A DNA stretch of 11,042 nt from Anaerolineae bacterium (GTDB taxonomy: Bacteria; Chloroflexota; Anaerolineae; B4-G1; SLSP01): contig JAFGSL010000141.1 of NCBI GenBank assembly GCA_016934645.1, positions 1 through 11,042 on the forward strand, given 5' to 3'. Under the pieces are notes generated by a model. That model was given only the letters and a program-made list of their open reading frames with translations. It had not been told where the DNA came from and did no database searches. Position numbers and translations under genes: made by a program. Below are positions 1 through 6,450 of the stretch, piece by piece. Numbering within the stretch: position 1 is the stretch's first letter; every line of letters begins with the position of its first letter.

Positions 1-312
1 AGACAGGAGATCCCGCCTGGCGGTTTTGTGGAACCAGCAGCTGGCCTCTTTGAAAAGTGGGGTGTTGAGCTTGTCCTTGTCAGTGTTTACCTGGTTGGTG
101 GGATATGCGTGTTTATCGTCGCACTTGCAAAGAACACAGCACGCTTTCCCGCAATTTATGGGAGCCTTATGATCGTAGCCGGGTGGGTCTTGTCCAGGAA
201 GGGAATGCGAATCAGTTATGTGCTTTTTTCAATGGCTGCTCTTTTGTTAGGGTTCGCAATTTTCCAATACGTTCGGCATTCCAGAAAATCGCCAGCGGCG
301 AAAGAGCTATGA
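1..312 (+). CDS. Partial small integral membrane protein (3' part)
   Basis: The reading frame is open from base 1 to the TGA at 310-312, so the 5' end most likely lies outside the window. An internal GTG at 28 is a possible start, but no Shine-Dalgarno sequence is visible before it. The visible product is about 103 residues. Counting from the GTG, it has hydrophobic stretches at about residues 14-35, 41-54 and 63-81, separated by short basic loops (RKGMR, YVRHSRK), and a charged C-terminus. That is the pattern of a two- to three-helix inner-membrane protein. I do not recognise a family and assign no function. It lies 60 bases upstream of the next plus-strand gene and could be the first visible member of the same transcript. 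Confidence 0.6.
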   Translation, partial: RQEIPPGGFVEPAAGLFEKWGVELVLVSVYLVGGICVFIVALAKNTARFPAIYGSLMIVAGWVLSRKGMRISYVLFSMAALLLGFAIFQYVRHSRKSPAAKEL

Positions 313-360
313 TGTTAGCCTATTTGAAGGACTACAAAGTCATCGGGGCGCCGTAATCCT

Positions 361-365
361 GGAGG
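361..365 (+). promoter_or_regulatory. Shine-Dalgarno GGAGG for the nitroreductase-family gene
   Basis: GGAGG lies 7 bases before the ATG at 373 and fixes that start. A second ATG at 377 is in another frame. Confidence 0.75.
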
Positions 366-372
366 TATAAAG

Positions 373-792
373 ATGCATGATGAAATTCAGCGTGCTTTGC
401 GTCAAGATCGCCTTATCGACATCATCACCACGGGGGCGAAGAGCGGTTTGCCGCGCAAGACCGAAATCTGGTTCACCAATGTGGGTGGGCGCATTATCAT
501 CTGCGGGACGCCCGCCGCGAAAGGCGGAGACGGCCCCCGCGCACGTCGTGACTGGCTGGCAAACCTGAAAGCGCAACCGGAGTTTTTGTTTTGTCTCAAA
601 GAATCGCTTGTGGTACAATTGCCCGCGCGGGCCGTGATCATCGTTGATCGAGACGATCGCCGAAAACTGATGACCGCACCCGAAACCCACTGGTATAGAG
701 AGCAGGTTGCCAGCGTTGAGGATTTAGTCGAAGGCAGCCCAATCGTCGAGGTCTTCTTCGAGGATTTCACTGATAACGGGAAACTACAATGA
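373..792 (+). CDS. F420H2-dependent quinone reductase / nitroreductase (Ddn-like) family protein
   Basis: 139 residues. The segment TTGAKSGLPRKTEIWF (about residues 19-34), then a GGRIIICG strand (38-45) and RDWLANLKAQPE (59-70), form the typical core of the Ddn/nitroreductase family (split-barrel flavin- or deazaflavin-binding fold, PF04075 type). Characterised relatives use F420H2 or flavin to reduce quinones and nitro compounds. The length fits the short form of the family, and no signal peptide or membrane segment is seen. The start is supported by GGAGG at 361. The TGA overlaps the next gene's ATG (ATGA at 789-792), so translation is probably coupled to the methyltransferase. Family membership is fairly sure. 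The cofactor (F420 or FMN) and substrate are not visible from sequence alone. Confidence 0.82.
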   Translation: MHDEIQRALRQDRLIDIITTGAKSGLPRKTEIWFTNVGGRIIICGTPAAKGGDGPRARRDWLANLKAQPEFLFCLKESLVVQLPARAVIIVDRDDRRKLMTAPETHWYREQVASVEDLVEGSPIVEVFFEDFTDNGKLQ

Positions 793-1592
793 GCGAATAC
801 ATAGAAGCGAATAAACAGAGTTGGGGCGTCATTGCGAAGGATCATTACGAGGCGTTCAAAGCGCGGTTGTTAGCCAACGAATCCACGCTGAGCCAGACGC
901 AGATCGAGGAACTCGGCGATGTGATAGGCAAAAAGCTGATTCATCTCCAGTGCAACACTGGGGCCGATACGCTTTCGCTGGCGCGGATGGGGGCCAAAGT
1001 CACCGGAGTGGACTTGGTCCCGGAAAACATCCACTATGCCCGCAAGTTGGCGGCTGACCTCGGCATCCAGGATGCCCGGTTCATCGAATCTAATGTGTTG
1101 GATATTATAGACAAGGACATTCCCGAATGTCATGAAAAGTATGGCATCGTCTTTACGACGGAAGGCGTTCTCTGCTGGTTGCCTGATCTATATCTTTGGG
1201 CTCGCAATGTGCGCCATTTGCTCGCGGATGATGGTTTTCTGTACGTCTTGGATAGCCATCCTGTTTATATGCTCTGGGATGAGGAAAAGCTGCCGGAATT
1301 GGTCGTCAAATATCCTTACTTTCAAAAAAATGCCGATCAGGATGGTTGGATTGGCGGCTATGCCAGTGAGAGCAAGCCGGCGACCAACTACAGTTGGATG
1401 TACACGATAGGCGAAATCATCACCGCACTGAGCCAGGCTGGCCTGCACATCGAATGGCTGCACGAGTTCGACGGATTATTTTTCCAGCTCTCTGCTGAAA
1501 AGCAGGTCAAAGACGCGTTGGGGAACTGGGTTTTCCCAGAACACAAAGGAAAATTACCCTACATGTTTTCGCTGAAAGCAACCGTGAGATAA
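789..1592 (+). CDS. Class I SAM-dependent methyltransferase
   Basis: 267 residues, Rossmann-type methyltransferase. Motif I is the HLQCNTGADTLSLA stretch (about 52-65), followed by the acidic strand end GVD (D75) that normally binds the SAM ribose. The SNVLDI segment (101-106) corresponds to the adenine-binding region. TTEGVLCWLPDL (123-134) and the strand LLADDGFLYVLD (144-155) complete the core. The Trp/Tyr-rich C-terminal half (YSWMYTIGEIITALSQAGL, about 201-219) is typical of small-molecule methyltransferases that precede the final beta hairpin. The gene starts inside the stop of the preceding gene, and only a weak GGGA lies upstream, which again suggests coupling. The acceptor is unknown. 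Co-expression with a redox protein suggests a small-molecule detoxification or modification role, but that is only an inference. Confidence 0.85.
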   Translation: MSEYIEANKQSWGVIAKDHYEAFKARLLANESTLSQTQIEELGDVIGKKLIHLQCNTGADTLSLARMGAKVTGVDLVPENIHYARKLAADLGIQDARFIESNVLDIIDKDIPECHEKYGIVFTTEGVLCWLPDLYLWARNVRHLLADDGFLYVLDSHPVYMLWDEEKLPELVVKYPYFQKNADQDGWIGGYASESKPATNYSWMYTIGEIITALSQAGLHIEWLHEFDGLFFQLSAEKQVKDALGNWVFPEHKGKLPYMFSLKATVR

Positions 1593-1601
1593 GCTCCGGC
1601 A

Positions 1602-2048
1602 GTGAAAGGATCACGTTTTCTTCCAGCCTTGTCCGAGAAATATGAAGGTTCGCCCATCGCTTTATATTTCCTGGTGTTGGTCACTGTTGTTAGCACGGTT
1701 CGCAGTCTCATCCACATCTTTGCTCCTGATGGCGGTGTTAATTCCATCGCGGGTCTGGTAATCGCCGTTGAAGGTGGAACGAATCTTGTGGCGATGTTTG
1801 CCCAGTGGGGTGCGAGCCAGCTTATCCTCGCGCTCTTCTACTGGCTGGCGATCTTGCGCTATCGCTTCCTGGTACCTTTTATGTTGTTCATCGTTTTTGT
1901 TGAACAAGCTTTGAGGATCGGTGTCGGCCAACTTAAACCCATCGAGGTCGTTGCTCCACCGCCGGGAGAAATTGGCAGCTACGTACTGCTTCCGTTGTCC
2001 TTGATCGCGTTCATCCTGTCGCTGCGCCAAACTGCGAAGGCAACTTAA
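1602..2048 (+). CDS. Four-helix integral membrane protein, unknown function
   Basis: 148 residues starting with GTG at 1602, 9 bases after the methyltransferase stop. No strong ribosome-binding site is visible, so the start is likely but not certain. Hydrophobic segments at about residues 19-38, 70-86, 88-105 and 124-142 suggest four transmembrane helices with short loops. The loop between helices 3 and 4 carries VAPPPGEIG. No catalytic motif is visible and I do not recognise the family. It appears to be the last gene of the plus-strand run and is followed within 30 bases by a strong terminator. Confidence 0.65.
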   Translation: MKGSRFLPALSEKYEGSPIALYFLVLVTVVSTVRSLIHIFAPDGGVNSIAGLVIAVEGGTNLVAMFAQWGASQLILALFYWLAILRYRFLVPFMLFIVFVEQALRIGVGQLKPIEVVAPPPGEIGSYVLLPLSLIAFILSLRQTAKAT

Positions 2049-2074
2049 TCTGGCGAGTGTTCTCTGTATTGATG

Positions 2075-2108
2075 AAAAAGCCGGGATTCACCAAAATCCC
2101 GGCTTTTT
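2075..2108. terminator. Bidirectional intrinsic terminator between convergent genes
   Basis: GCCGGGATT (2080-2088) pairs perfectly with AATCCCGGC (2095-2103) around a 6-base loop. Five A's precede it and six T's follow, so it reads as a hairpin plus U-tract on both strands. It sits between the plus-strand membrane gene (stop at 2048) and the minus-strand gene ending at 2128, and serves both. Confidence 0.92.
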
Positions 2109-2127
2109 TGTTCATACTCTATGACTT

Positions 2128-2871
2128 TTACACCTCACACGGCAGTTCGCCGGAGACTGACTTGATCAGTTCCGCTGCTGCCGCGACCTGCTCCTCCGTC
2201 CCGTTGACGCCGATCCATGCTGAACCTTCCGCACCGAAGATACCGCCACCCGCGATCAAGAGCGGTTCTGCTCCGGTGAGAAGTTGGATGGTATCCAGTT
2301 CCGTGAAGATTTCGCCCGGCAGTGGCATCAGCCGGGGACCGTCTGTCCCTTGATCGTTGACGCGCAGCGAGAGGGTGTGAATGTCGTCGAAGACGCGCTT
2401 CTCCAACCCGATGGGCACGATCATCTTTACACGCCGCCCGATGACGGCGGGGACGACGGCCAGCACTGTGCCACCCTGGGGATGGCCAATCTGCACGGCG
2501 GCCTGCCCGTAGGGGTCAAAGGCATTGCCGCCCTTGAGGACGACGTCGCCGGCCTTGAGACTCTCTGCCACATCAAAAACGGTCTTTCCGGGCTGCCACT
2601 GCCCATCCACGATCACGACGTCGCCGGTCAGCTCGGCCGTGGGGAGCTTCGCGCCCTGCGCCACGGTCACGCCGCGCCGGAACCCCACGCGCGAGAACCC
2701 GTCGGCCTGTCCGAGCGCCGTGAGAATTTCCTCGGCCACGTAGCCGTTCGTTGTCCCGGCGATAATGAGCAGTGTGCCTTTCTGTAGCACGCGCTGTATG
2801 TCATGATGCTGCGCTATGCCCTTCCCGATCAAACGTTTTCCCATCACGGTCGTCAAATTGAATTGTTTCAT
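2128..2871 (-). CDS. Conserved hypothetical protein, possibly LUD/ISOCOT-like fold
   Basis: 247 residues, with a well-placed AAGGAG (2878-2883) 6 bases before the ATG. I do not recognise a named family. Visible blocks are an N-terminal MGKRLIGKGIA (10-20), a strand-loop KGTLLIIAGTTNGYVAEEIL (31-50), a strand GDVVIVDG (83-90), AGDVVLKGGNAFDPYGQAA (107-125), and a Gly-rich strand PLLIAGGGIFGAEGS (203-217). The order GTT...YVAEE, then GDVVLKGGNAF, then GRRVKMIVPIGLEKRV resembles LUD-domain and other ISOCOT-fold proteins, where a T/G loop and an N-x-(hydrophobic) block line the active site. That is a by-eye analogy only. There is no signal peptide or clear membrane helix. It is the last gene of the catabolic block and is separated from the aldo/keto reductase by an inverted repeat. 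Confidence 0.72.
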   Translation of the reverse strand: MKQFNLTTVMGKRLIGKGIAQHHDIQRVLQKGTLLIIAGTTNGYVAEEILTALGQADGFSRVGFRRGVTVAQGAKLPTAELTGDVVIVDGQWQPGKTVFDVAESLKAGDVVLKGGNAFDPYGQAAVQIGHPQGGTVLAVVPAVIGRRVKMIVPIGLEKRVFDDIHTLSLRVNDQGTDGPRLMPLPGEIFTELDTIQLLTGAEPLLIAGGGIFGAEGSAWIGVNGTEEQVAAAAELIKSVSGELPCEV

Positions 2872-2907
2872 CTCTTGCTCCTTGAGAAGTGATAAACTAC
2901 GAATCTA

Positions 2908-2960
2908 CACGAATTTTCACGAATGAAAAGCAAATTAGTGAGCATTCGTGAAAATTCGTG
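2908..2960. repeat. Perfect 18-bp inverted repeat (intergenic hairpin)
   Basis: CACGAATTTTCACGAATG (2908-2925) is exactly complementary to 2943-2960, with a 17-base spacer. The arms are built from a repeated CACGAAT unit. It lies between two co-directional minus-strand genes, just after the aldo/keto reductase stop. It is AT-rich and has no following T-tract, so a dispersed intergenic repeat or an mRNA-stabilising stem fits better than an intrinsic terminator. Confidence 0.85.
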
Positions 2961-2971
2961 GTTGAAATTGA

Positions 2972-3964
2972 TTACGGCAGTGGTTCACCGCGCCCGGCGG
3001 TGAAGAGCGCGTACCATTCTTCACGGGTGAGCGTGACATCGTCGGTCTGGCAACTGGCAATGATGCGTTCCGGCTTCGTCGTCCCGATGATGGGTTGGAT
3101 GCCGGCCGGGTGGCGCAGCAGCCACGCCAGCGCGATGGCTTCCGGCGTGGCCCCCTTTTCCCGCGCTATCTGCGTGACCAACGCTGCGGTTGCTTTGACG
3201 TGTGGTGCGGCATCAATGGGCGGGTTCAGCACCTGCCCACTCGCCACCGGCCCCCACGCCTGGACAAGGATGCCGTGCATGCGGCAGTAATCCAGTGTGG
3301 ATGAGGCCAGCGCGGTTCGATCCGGCTCACCGCAAGCCGTGGGCTTCCCGGCGATGTTGGCAACGACGCCCTCGCTGATCAGATAGTGGTGCAGCAGGCT
3401 CAACTGCACCTGGTTGATCACAATCGGTTGATCGGCGTGGGCGCGCAGCAGTGCTATCTGGGCTGCCGTGTGATTGCTCACGCCGAAGTAGCGCACTTTG
3501 CCCGCAGCGGCGAGATCATCGAAGGCGCGGGCGACTTCTTCCGGTTCCACCAATGGGTCGGGACGGTGCAGCAGCAGGATGTCGAGGTAGTCGGTGCGCA
3601 GGCGACGCAGGCTGCCCTCCACCGAGGCGACGATATGCTCGTAGCTGAAGTCGAAGCGGTGCGGTGCACCGGGATGAGGATCGTCCGCGAAACGGATGCC
3701 ACACTTGCTTTGTACGATGATTTTATCTCTGGGGATGATGGACCACACTTCGGCAAAAGCTTCCTCCGATTTGCCTCGCGTGTAGATGTCGGCGTGGTCG
3801 AACAGCGTGATGCCCTGCTCGTAAGCGGTGATGACGGCCTTGACGGCAGCCTCTTTGACATCCTGCGTGAGTGGCTCCGCCCCCCAACTTCCACCGATCT
3901 TCATACAGCCGTAAGCGATGCGGGAGACGGTGAAATCGGTATGCGGGAAGCGATATGTCTTCAT
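2972..3964 (-). CDS. Aldo/keto reductase (YdhF-like)
   Basis: 330 residues, NAD(P)H-dependent carbonyl reductase of the AKR (beta/alpha)8 barrel superfamily. The full catalytic tetrad is visible: D56 and Y61 in FDHADIY, K87 in IIVQSKCGIR, and H133 in LLLHRPDPL. GVSN (161-164), NQVQ (184-187) and the C-terminal IIGTTKPERI phosphate-binding segment (about residues 293-302) are standard family landmarks. HADIY and SKCGIR resemble E. coli YdhF. The protein is about 30 residues longer than YdhF; part of this is an extra loop after residue 200 (NIAGKPTACGEPDRTAL). A GAGGAG-like Shine-Dalgarno sequence precedes the ATG. The substrate is unknown. Its place after an acid-sugar dehydratase gene suggests reduction of an aldehyde or ketone made in sugar-acid breakdown, an inference from position. 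Confidence 0.92.
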   Translation of the reverse strand: MKTYRFPHTDFTVSRIAYGCMKIGGSWGAEPLTQDVKEAAVKAVITAYEQGITLFDHADIYTRGKSEEAFAEVWSIIPRDKIIVQSKCGIRFADDPHPGAPHRFDFSYEHIVASVEGSLRRLRTDYLDILLLHRPDPLVEPEEVARAFDDLAAAGKVRYFGVSNHTAAQIALLRAHADQPIVINQVQLSLLHHYLISEGVVANIAGKPTACGEPDRTALASSTLDYCRMHGILVQAWGPVASGQVLNPPIDAAPHVKATAALVTQIAREKGATPEAIALAWLLRHPAGIQPIIGTTKPERIIASCQTDDVTLTREEWYALFTAGRGEPLP

Positions 3965-4002
3965 ATTCTGTCGGTCTCCTCTTCGTTCCTAATGAATCCG
4001 TG

Positions 4003-4056
4003 AAGCGTGATGCGTGACGAATTCTTAATCACGTATCACGCTTAACGCATCACGTC
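4003..4056. repeat. Nested GTGATGCGTGA inverted repeat
   Basis: AAGCGTGATGCGTGA (4003-4017) pairs with 4029-4043 (14 of 15 bases, the odd pair being G-U in RNA) around an 11-base loop. A second complementary block, CGCATCACG (4046-4054), can instead pair with CGTGATGCG (4006-4014), so two mutually exclusive stems are possible. It lies between the dehydratase stop and the aldo/keto reductase start, both on the minus strand. It looks like a REP-type intergenic repeat. No T-tract is present. Confidence 0.75.
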
Positions 4057-4108
4057 AAGTTTCGCGGGTTACCTATGATGTGCATAACGCACAGAAACGC
4101 CAGTTTCT

Positions 4109-5272
4109 CTAATCGAAATACGTATCTCCAGGCCACAATAGGCTCTTTGCGACCTTGTCGTTCAGTTCCACGCCGATGCCGGGCGCTTCGGAGACGTGCA
4201 TCCAGCCATTGCGGATGAAAGGCTTATCGCCGTCGCAGAGGTCGTTCCACCAGGGGATTTCCCGCCCGTGGAACTCCAGCACCAGGAAGTTGGCGACTGC
4301 CGCGCAGACATGACACGCAGCCATCATCCCCAGCGGCGACGAGACGTTATGCGGCGCAATGGGCACGTAGAAAGCGTCCGCGATGTCGGCGATGCGCTTA
4401 GCCTCCATAATGCCGCCCGCTTTCGAGAGATCGGGCATAATCACGTCGCACGCTTGCTTTTGTAGCAGCTCGAGGAACTCGAAGCGCGTGTACTGGTTCT
4501 CCCCGGTGCAGATGACAGTGCTGGTCTTGGCGCGCACCTGCGCAAGCGCATCGATGTTCTCCGCCGGGACCGGCTCTTCGAGCCACATCAGGCGCAGCGG
4601 CTCCACCGCCTTCGCCAGCGTGATGGCAGACGGTACGTCGAACTGTCCGTGGCAGTCAATCGCCAGGTCGGTTTCGTAACCGATGCCCTCGCGCACGGCG
4701 GTGATCAGGTTGATGATGTGCGTCATCTCTTTTGCGCCCGCTGTCCAGTTGACGGGATCGAGCTTGCCCACGCCGGTGTGATCGACGTCGAACTTGACGG
4801 CGCTGTAGCCTTCTTCCTCGATGACCTCCTGCGCTTTCGCGGCGTAGGCTGCTGGTGACTCGTCATCGCCAGCGTGCAGGTCGGCGTAGAGGCGAATCTT
4901 GTCGCGGTATTTGCCGCCGAGTAGTTTGTAGACCGGCACACCGAGCGCCTTGCCGGTGATGTCGTAGAGTGCATTTTCGATGCCGGTGATGGCAAAGATG
5001 ATGGGCGGGCTGGATGTGCCGCCGTAGCGTCCAAAGCGCCGCAGCATTTCGTAAATCGGCCCGGTGTTGGCCGGATCTTTGCCGATGAGAAAGCGCTTCA
5101 TGACCTCGATAGCATTTTTGACGCCAAAGCCCGAAATCGCTGATGCGGAATTGCACTCGCCGGTACCCACAATCCCTTCATCGGTGTACACGCGGACGAA
5201 CGTCCACACGCTGCCGCCGCTATCCGGCTCGTGACGGCCAATCACGCATGCTTGTACGTCGGTGATCTTCAT
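4109..5272 (-). CDS. Enolase-superfamily (mandelate racemase-type) sugar-acid dehydratase
   Basis: 387 residues, the usual length. An N-terminal capping domain (1-125) precedes a (beta/alpha)7 barrel. Visible active-site set: K160-F-D162 at the second strand; metal ligands D206 (in IDCHGQFD), E232 (WLEEP) and E258 (TGEN); the D281/H308 dyad (MPDLSKAGG and PHNVSSPLG); and E333 (VLEFHG). The spacings D206-E232-E258-D281-H308 (26, 26, 23, 27) match those of mandelate racemase from memory. H208 two residues after the first ligand is typical of aldonate dehydratases (galactonate/gluconate-type), which turn an acid sugar into its 2-keto-3-deoxy derivative. The exact sugar cannot be read off. A good GGAG lies 10 bases before the ATG. 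It is 54 bases downstream of the cytochrome gene on the same strand. Confidence 0.9.
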   Translation of the reverse strand: MKITDVQACVIGRHEPDSGGSVWTFVRVYTDEGIVGTGECNSASAISGFGVKNAIEVMKRFLIGKDPANTGPIYEMLRRFGRYGGTSSPPIIFAITGIENALYDITGKALGVPVYKLLGGKYRDKIRLYADLHAGDDESPAAYAAKAQEVIEEEGYSAVKFDVDHTGVGKLDPVNWTAGAKEMTHIINLITAVREGIGYETDLAIDCHGQFDVPSAITLAKAVEPLRLMWLEEPVPAENIDALAQVRAKTSTVICTGENQYTRFEFLELLQKQACDVIMPDLSKAGGIMEAKRIADIADAFYVPIAPHNVSSPLGMMAACHVCAAVANFLVLEFHGREIPWWNDLCDGDKPFIRNGWMHVSEAPGIGVELNDKVAKSLLWPGDTYFD

Positions 5273-5326
5273 AGATGCTGATCTCCTTTGATGTGATTTT
5301 GCGGAATAGAAGGTTGGGTGTGCGGG

Positions 5327-6274
5327 TTAATGATGTCTGCGCAGCCCTATAACGACCGCGCATAGCACGCCCATCAAGCCCAGGATCGGCCATAATCCGC
5401 TCTGTGCCAGCATTCCACGTAGGCCAACAGCATTGGTATCGGCGGGCATGTGGCCATTTCCCGACGTTATGTCGCTGTCCGGTTCGTGTGGATGGCAGGT
5501 GCTGCAATCCGCACCACGTTGATCCCCGGCCCAGCCCGTATGCAAGCCGCCGCTGTGATTGGTCATCGGATAGCCCGCATTGTTGCTGTCAGAATGGCAG
5601 ATCACGCAGATACCGTCACCCGAGCCATCGTCGCGCGAGTTTGTGCCGGTCTCCGCTGTGAAGGTCACCGGTCCAACCGTTGTTCCGGGTGTGATGACGA
5701 TAGCACTATCGACGATCGCCAGGTTACTGCTGCCGTGGCTGGTATGACACTGGATACAGTCCACAGAGAAGTTCGCCTCCGCGCCGCTGAAGTCCTGGTT
5801 GCTGTGTGTGCCCACCGCCAGAACACTTTCGCCATCGCCAAACGGATCGTCAGCGCTCGCACCTAAGCGCGCGGCTCCGTCGTCATCGTGACAGTTTTGG
5901 CAGAAGGTTGTGAGAGCAGTGATGTCACTGGCTGTGAGATTGGTGCGGTCGTCTTCTATTCGGGTTACACTGGAGGTTGTTCCGGAATCTGGATCCAGCA
6001 AGTCTACAGAGGCGTCTTGGTGGTTGCTGGTGTCATAGACCTCAGCATGACATGTCTGGCAATCAGCGTCGGTGATGGTGTGTTCAACGTGGTGGCTGTT
6101 CGCTGTGAATTCCATCTGCCCATGACACCCGGAGTTTGTACATGACGTTGGCCCTTGGGGCAAACGTGTGCTGGCCGCAACCTTCGACCATTGCGGAAAC
6201 ACCAAGAGTGAGAATACACCTAAAAGAACACCAATTCTAGCTAACAAAGATAAAAAAAGTGGTTTGTGAAACAT
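5327..6274 (-). CDS. Membrane-anchored multiheme c-type cytochrome
   Basis: 315 residues from the ATG at 6274. AGGAGG (6282-6287) sits 7 bases upstream, whereas a TTG one codon earlier would be too close to it. A hydrophobic N-terminus (about 5-28) ending at VAA-S (32-35) is a Sec signal peptide or anchor. Five classical CXXCH haem sites follow: C72-H76 (CQTCH), C125-H129 (CQNCH), C173-H177 (CIQCH), C223-H227 (CVICH) and C257-H261 (CSTCH). A sixth, longer CX4CH site lies at C45-H51 (CTNSGCH). Many further His residues could be axial ligands. The linkers are Asp/Ser/Thr-rich, as in exported proteins. A C-terminal helix (about 294-311) followed by RRHH anchors it, so the haem domain should face outside the membrane. 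The likely role is electron transfer at the cell surface or periplasm. Its partners are unknown, and no c-type biogenesis genes are visible. Confidence 0.9.
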   Translation of the reverse strand: MFHKPLFLSLLARIGVLLGVFSLLVFPQWSKVAASTRLPQGPTSCTNSGCHGQMEFTANSHHVEHTITDADCQTCHAEVYDTSNHQDASVDLLDPDSGTTSSVTRIEDDRTNLTASDITALTTFCQNCHDDDGAARLGASADDPFGDGESVLAVGTHSNQDFSGAEANFSVDCIQCHTSHGSSNLAIVDSAIVITPGTTVGPVTFTAETGTNSRDDGSGDGICVICHSDSNNAGYPMTNHSGGLHTGWAGDQRGADCSTCHPHEPDSDITSGNGHMPADTNAVGLRGMLAQSGLWPILGLMGVLCAVVIGLRRHH

Positions 6275-6450
6275 CAAATTCCCTCCTTAAAAGTATTTTT
6301 AAAAACATAATTACATGATGCTATAGGATTGTAGAATGCCAAGTCCGGTCGCAGTATTTCCTAAGGACTGTAAAAGAATAGGTCCCGCGCAGAGCGCCCC
6401 GGGGACGGTGCTTAGAGCGAAAAAACGGGAAGCTATATTTTTACGAACCC
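6275..6450 (-). other. Long intergenic leader before the cytochrome gene, with a GC-rich hairpin
   Basis: 176 bases between the RraA-like gene stop and the cytochrome ATG, AT-rich on both flanks. In the middle, GTCCCGCGC (6382-6390) can pair with 6394-6406 with a 3-base loop and one 4-base bulge (CCCG). Nearby GCTCTAAGC (6411-6419 on the minus strand) is a short palindrome. No U-tract follows the stem, so it is not a standard terminator. I see no convincing promoter hexamers and no match to a riboswitch I know. AGGAGG at 6282-6287 is the ribosome-binding site. Confidence 0.4.

Noticed and set aside
3314..3323. GGTTCGATCC, resembling a tRNA T-arm
   Set aside because: It lies within the aldo/keto reductase coding sequence, and no acceptor, D- or anticodon-arm pairing is found around it.
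3386..4003. 205-codon open frame on the plus strand
   Set aside because: It is antisense to the well-supported aldo/keto reductase, shows no recognisable motif and arises from the codon bias of the real gene.
6275..6450. c-di-GMP (GEMM) riboswitch before the cytochrome gene
   Set aside because: I could not find the conserved GEMM core or tetraloop/receptor elements on the minus strand; kept only as an unexplained leader.
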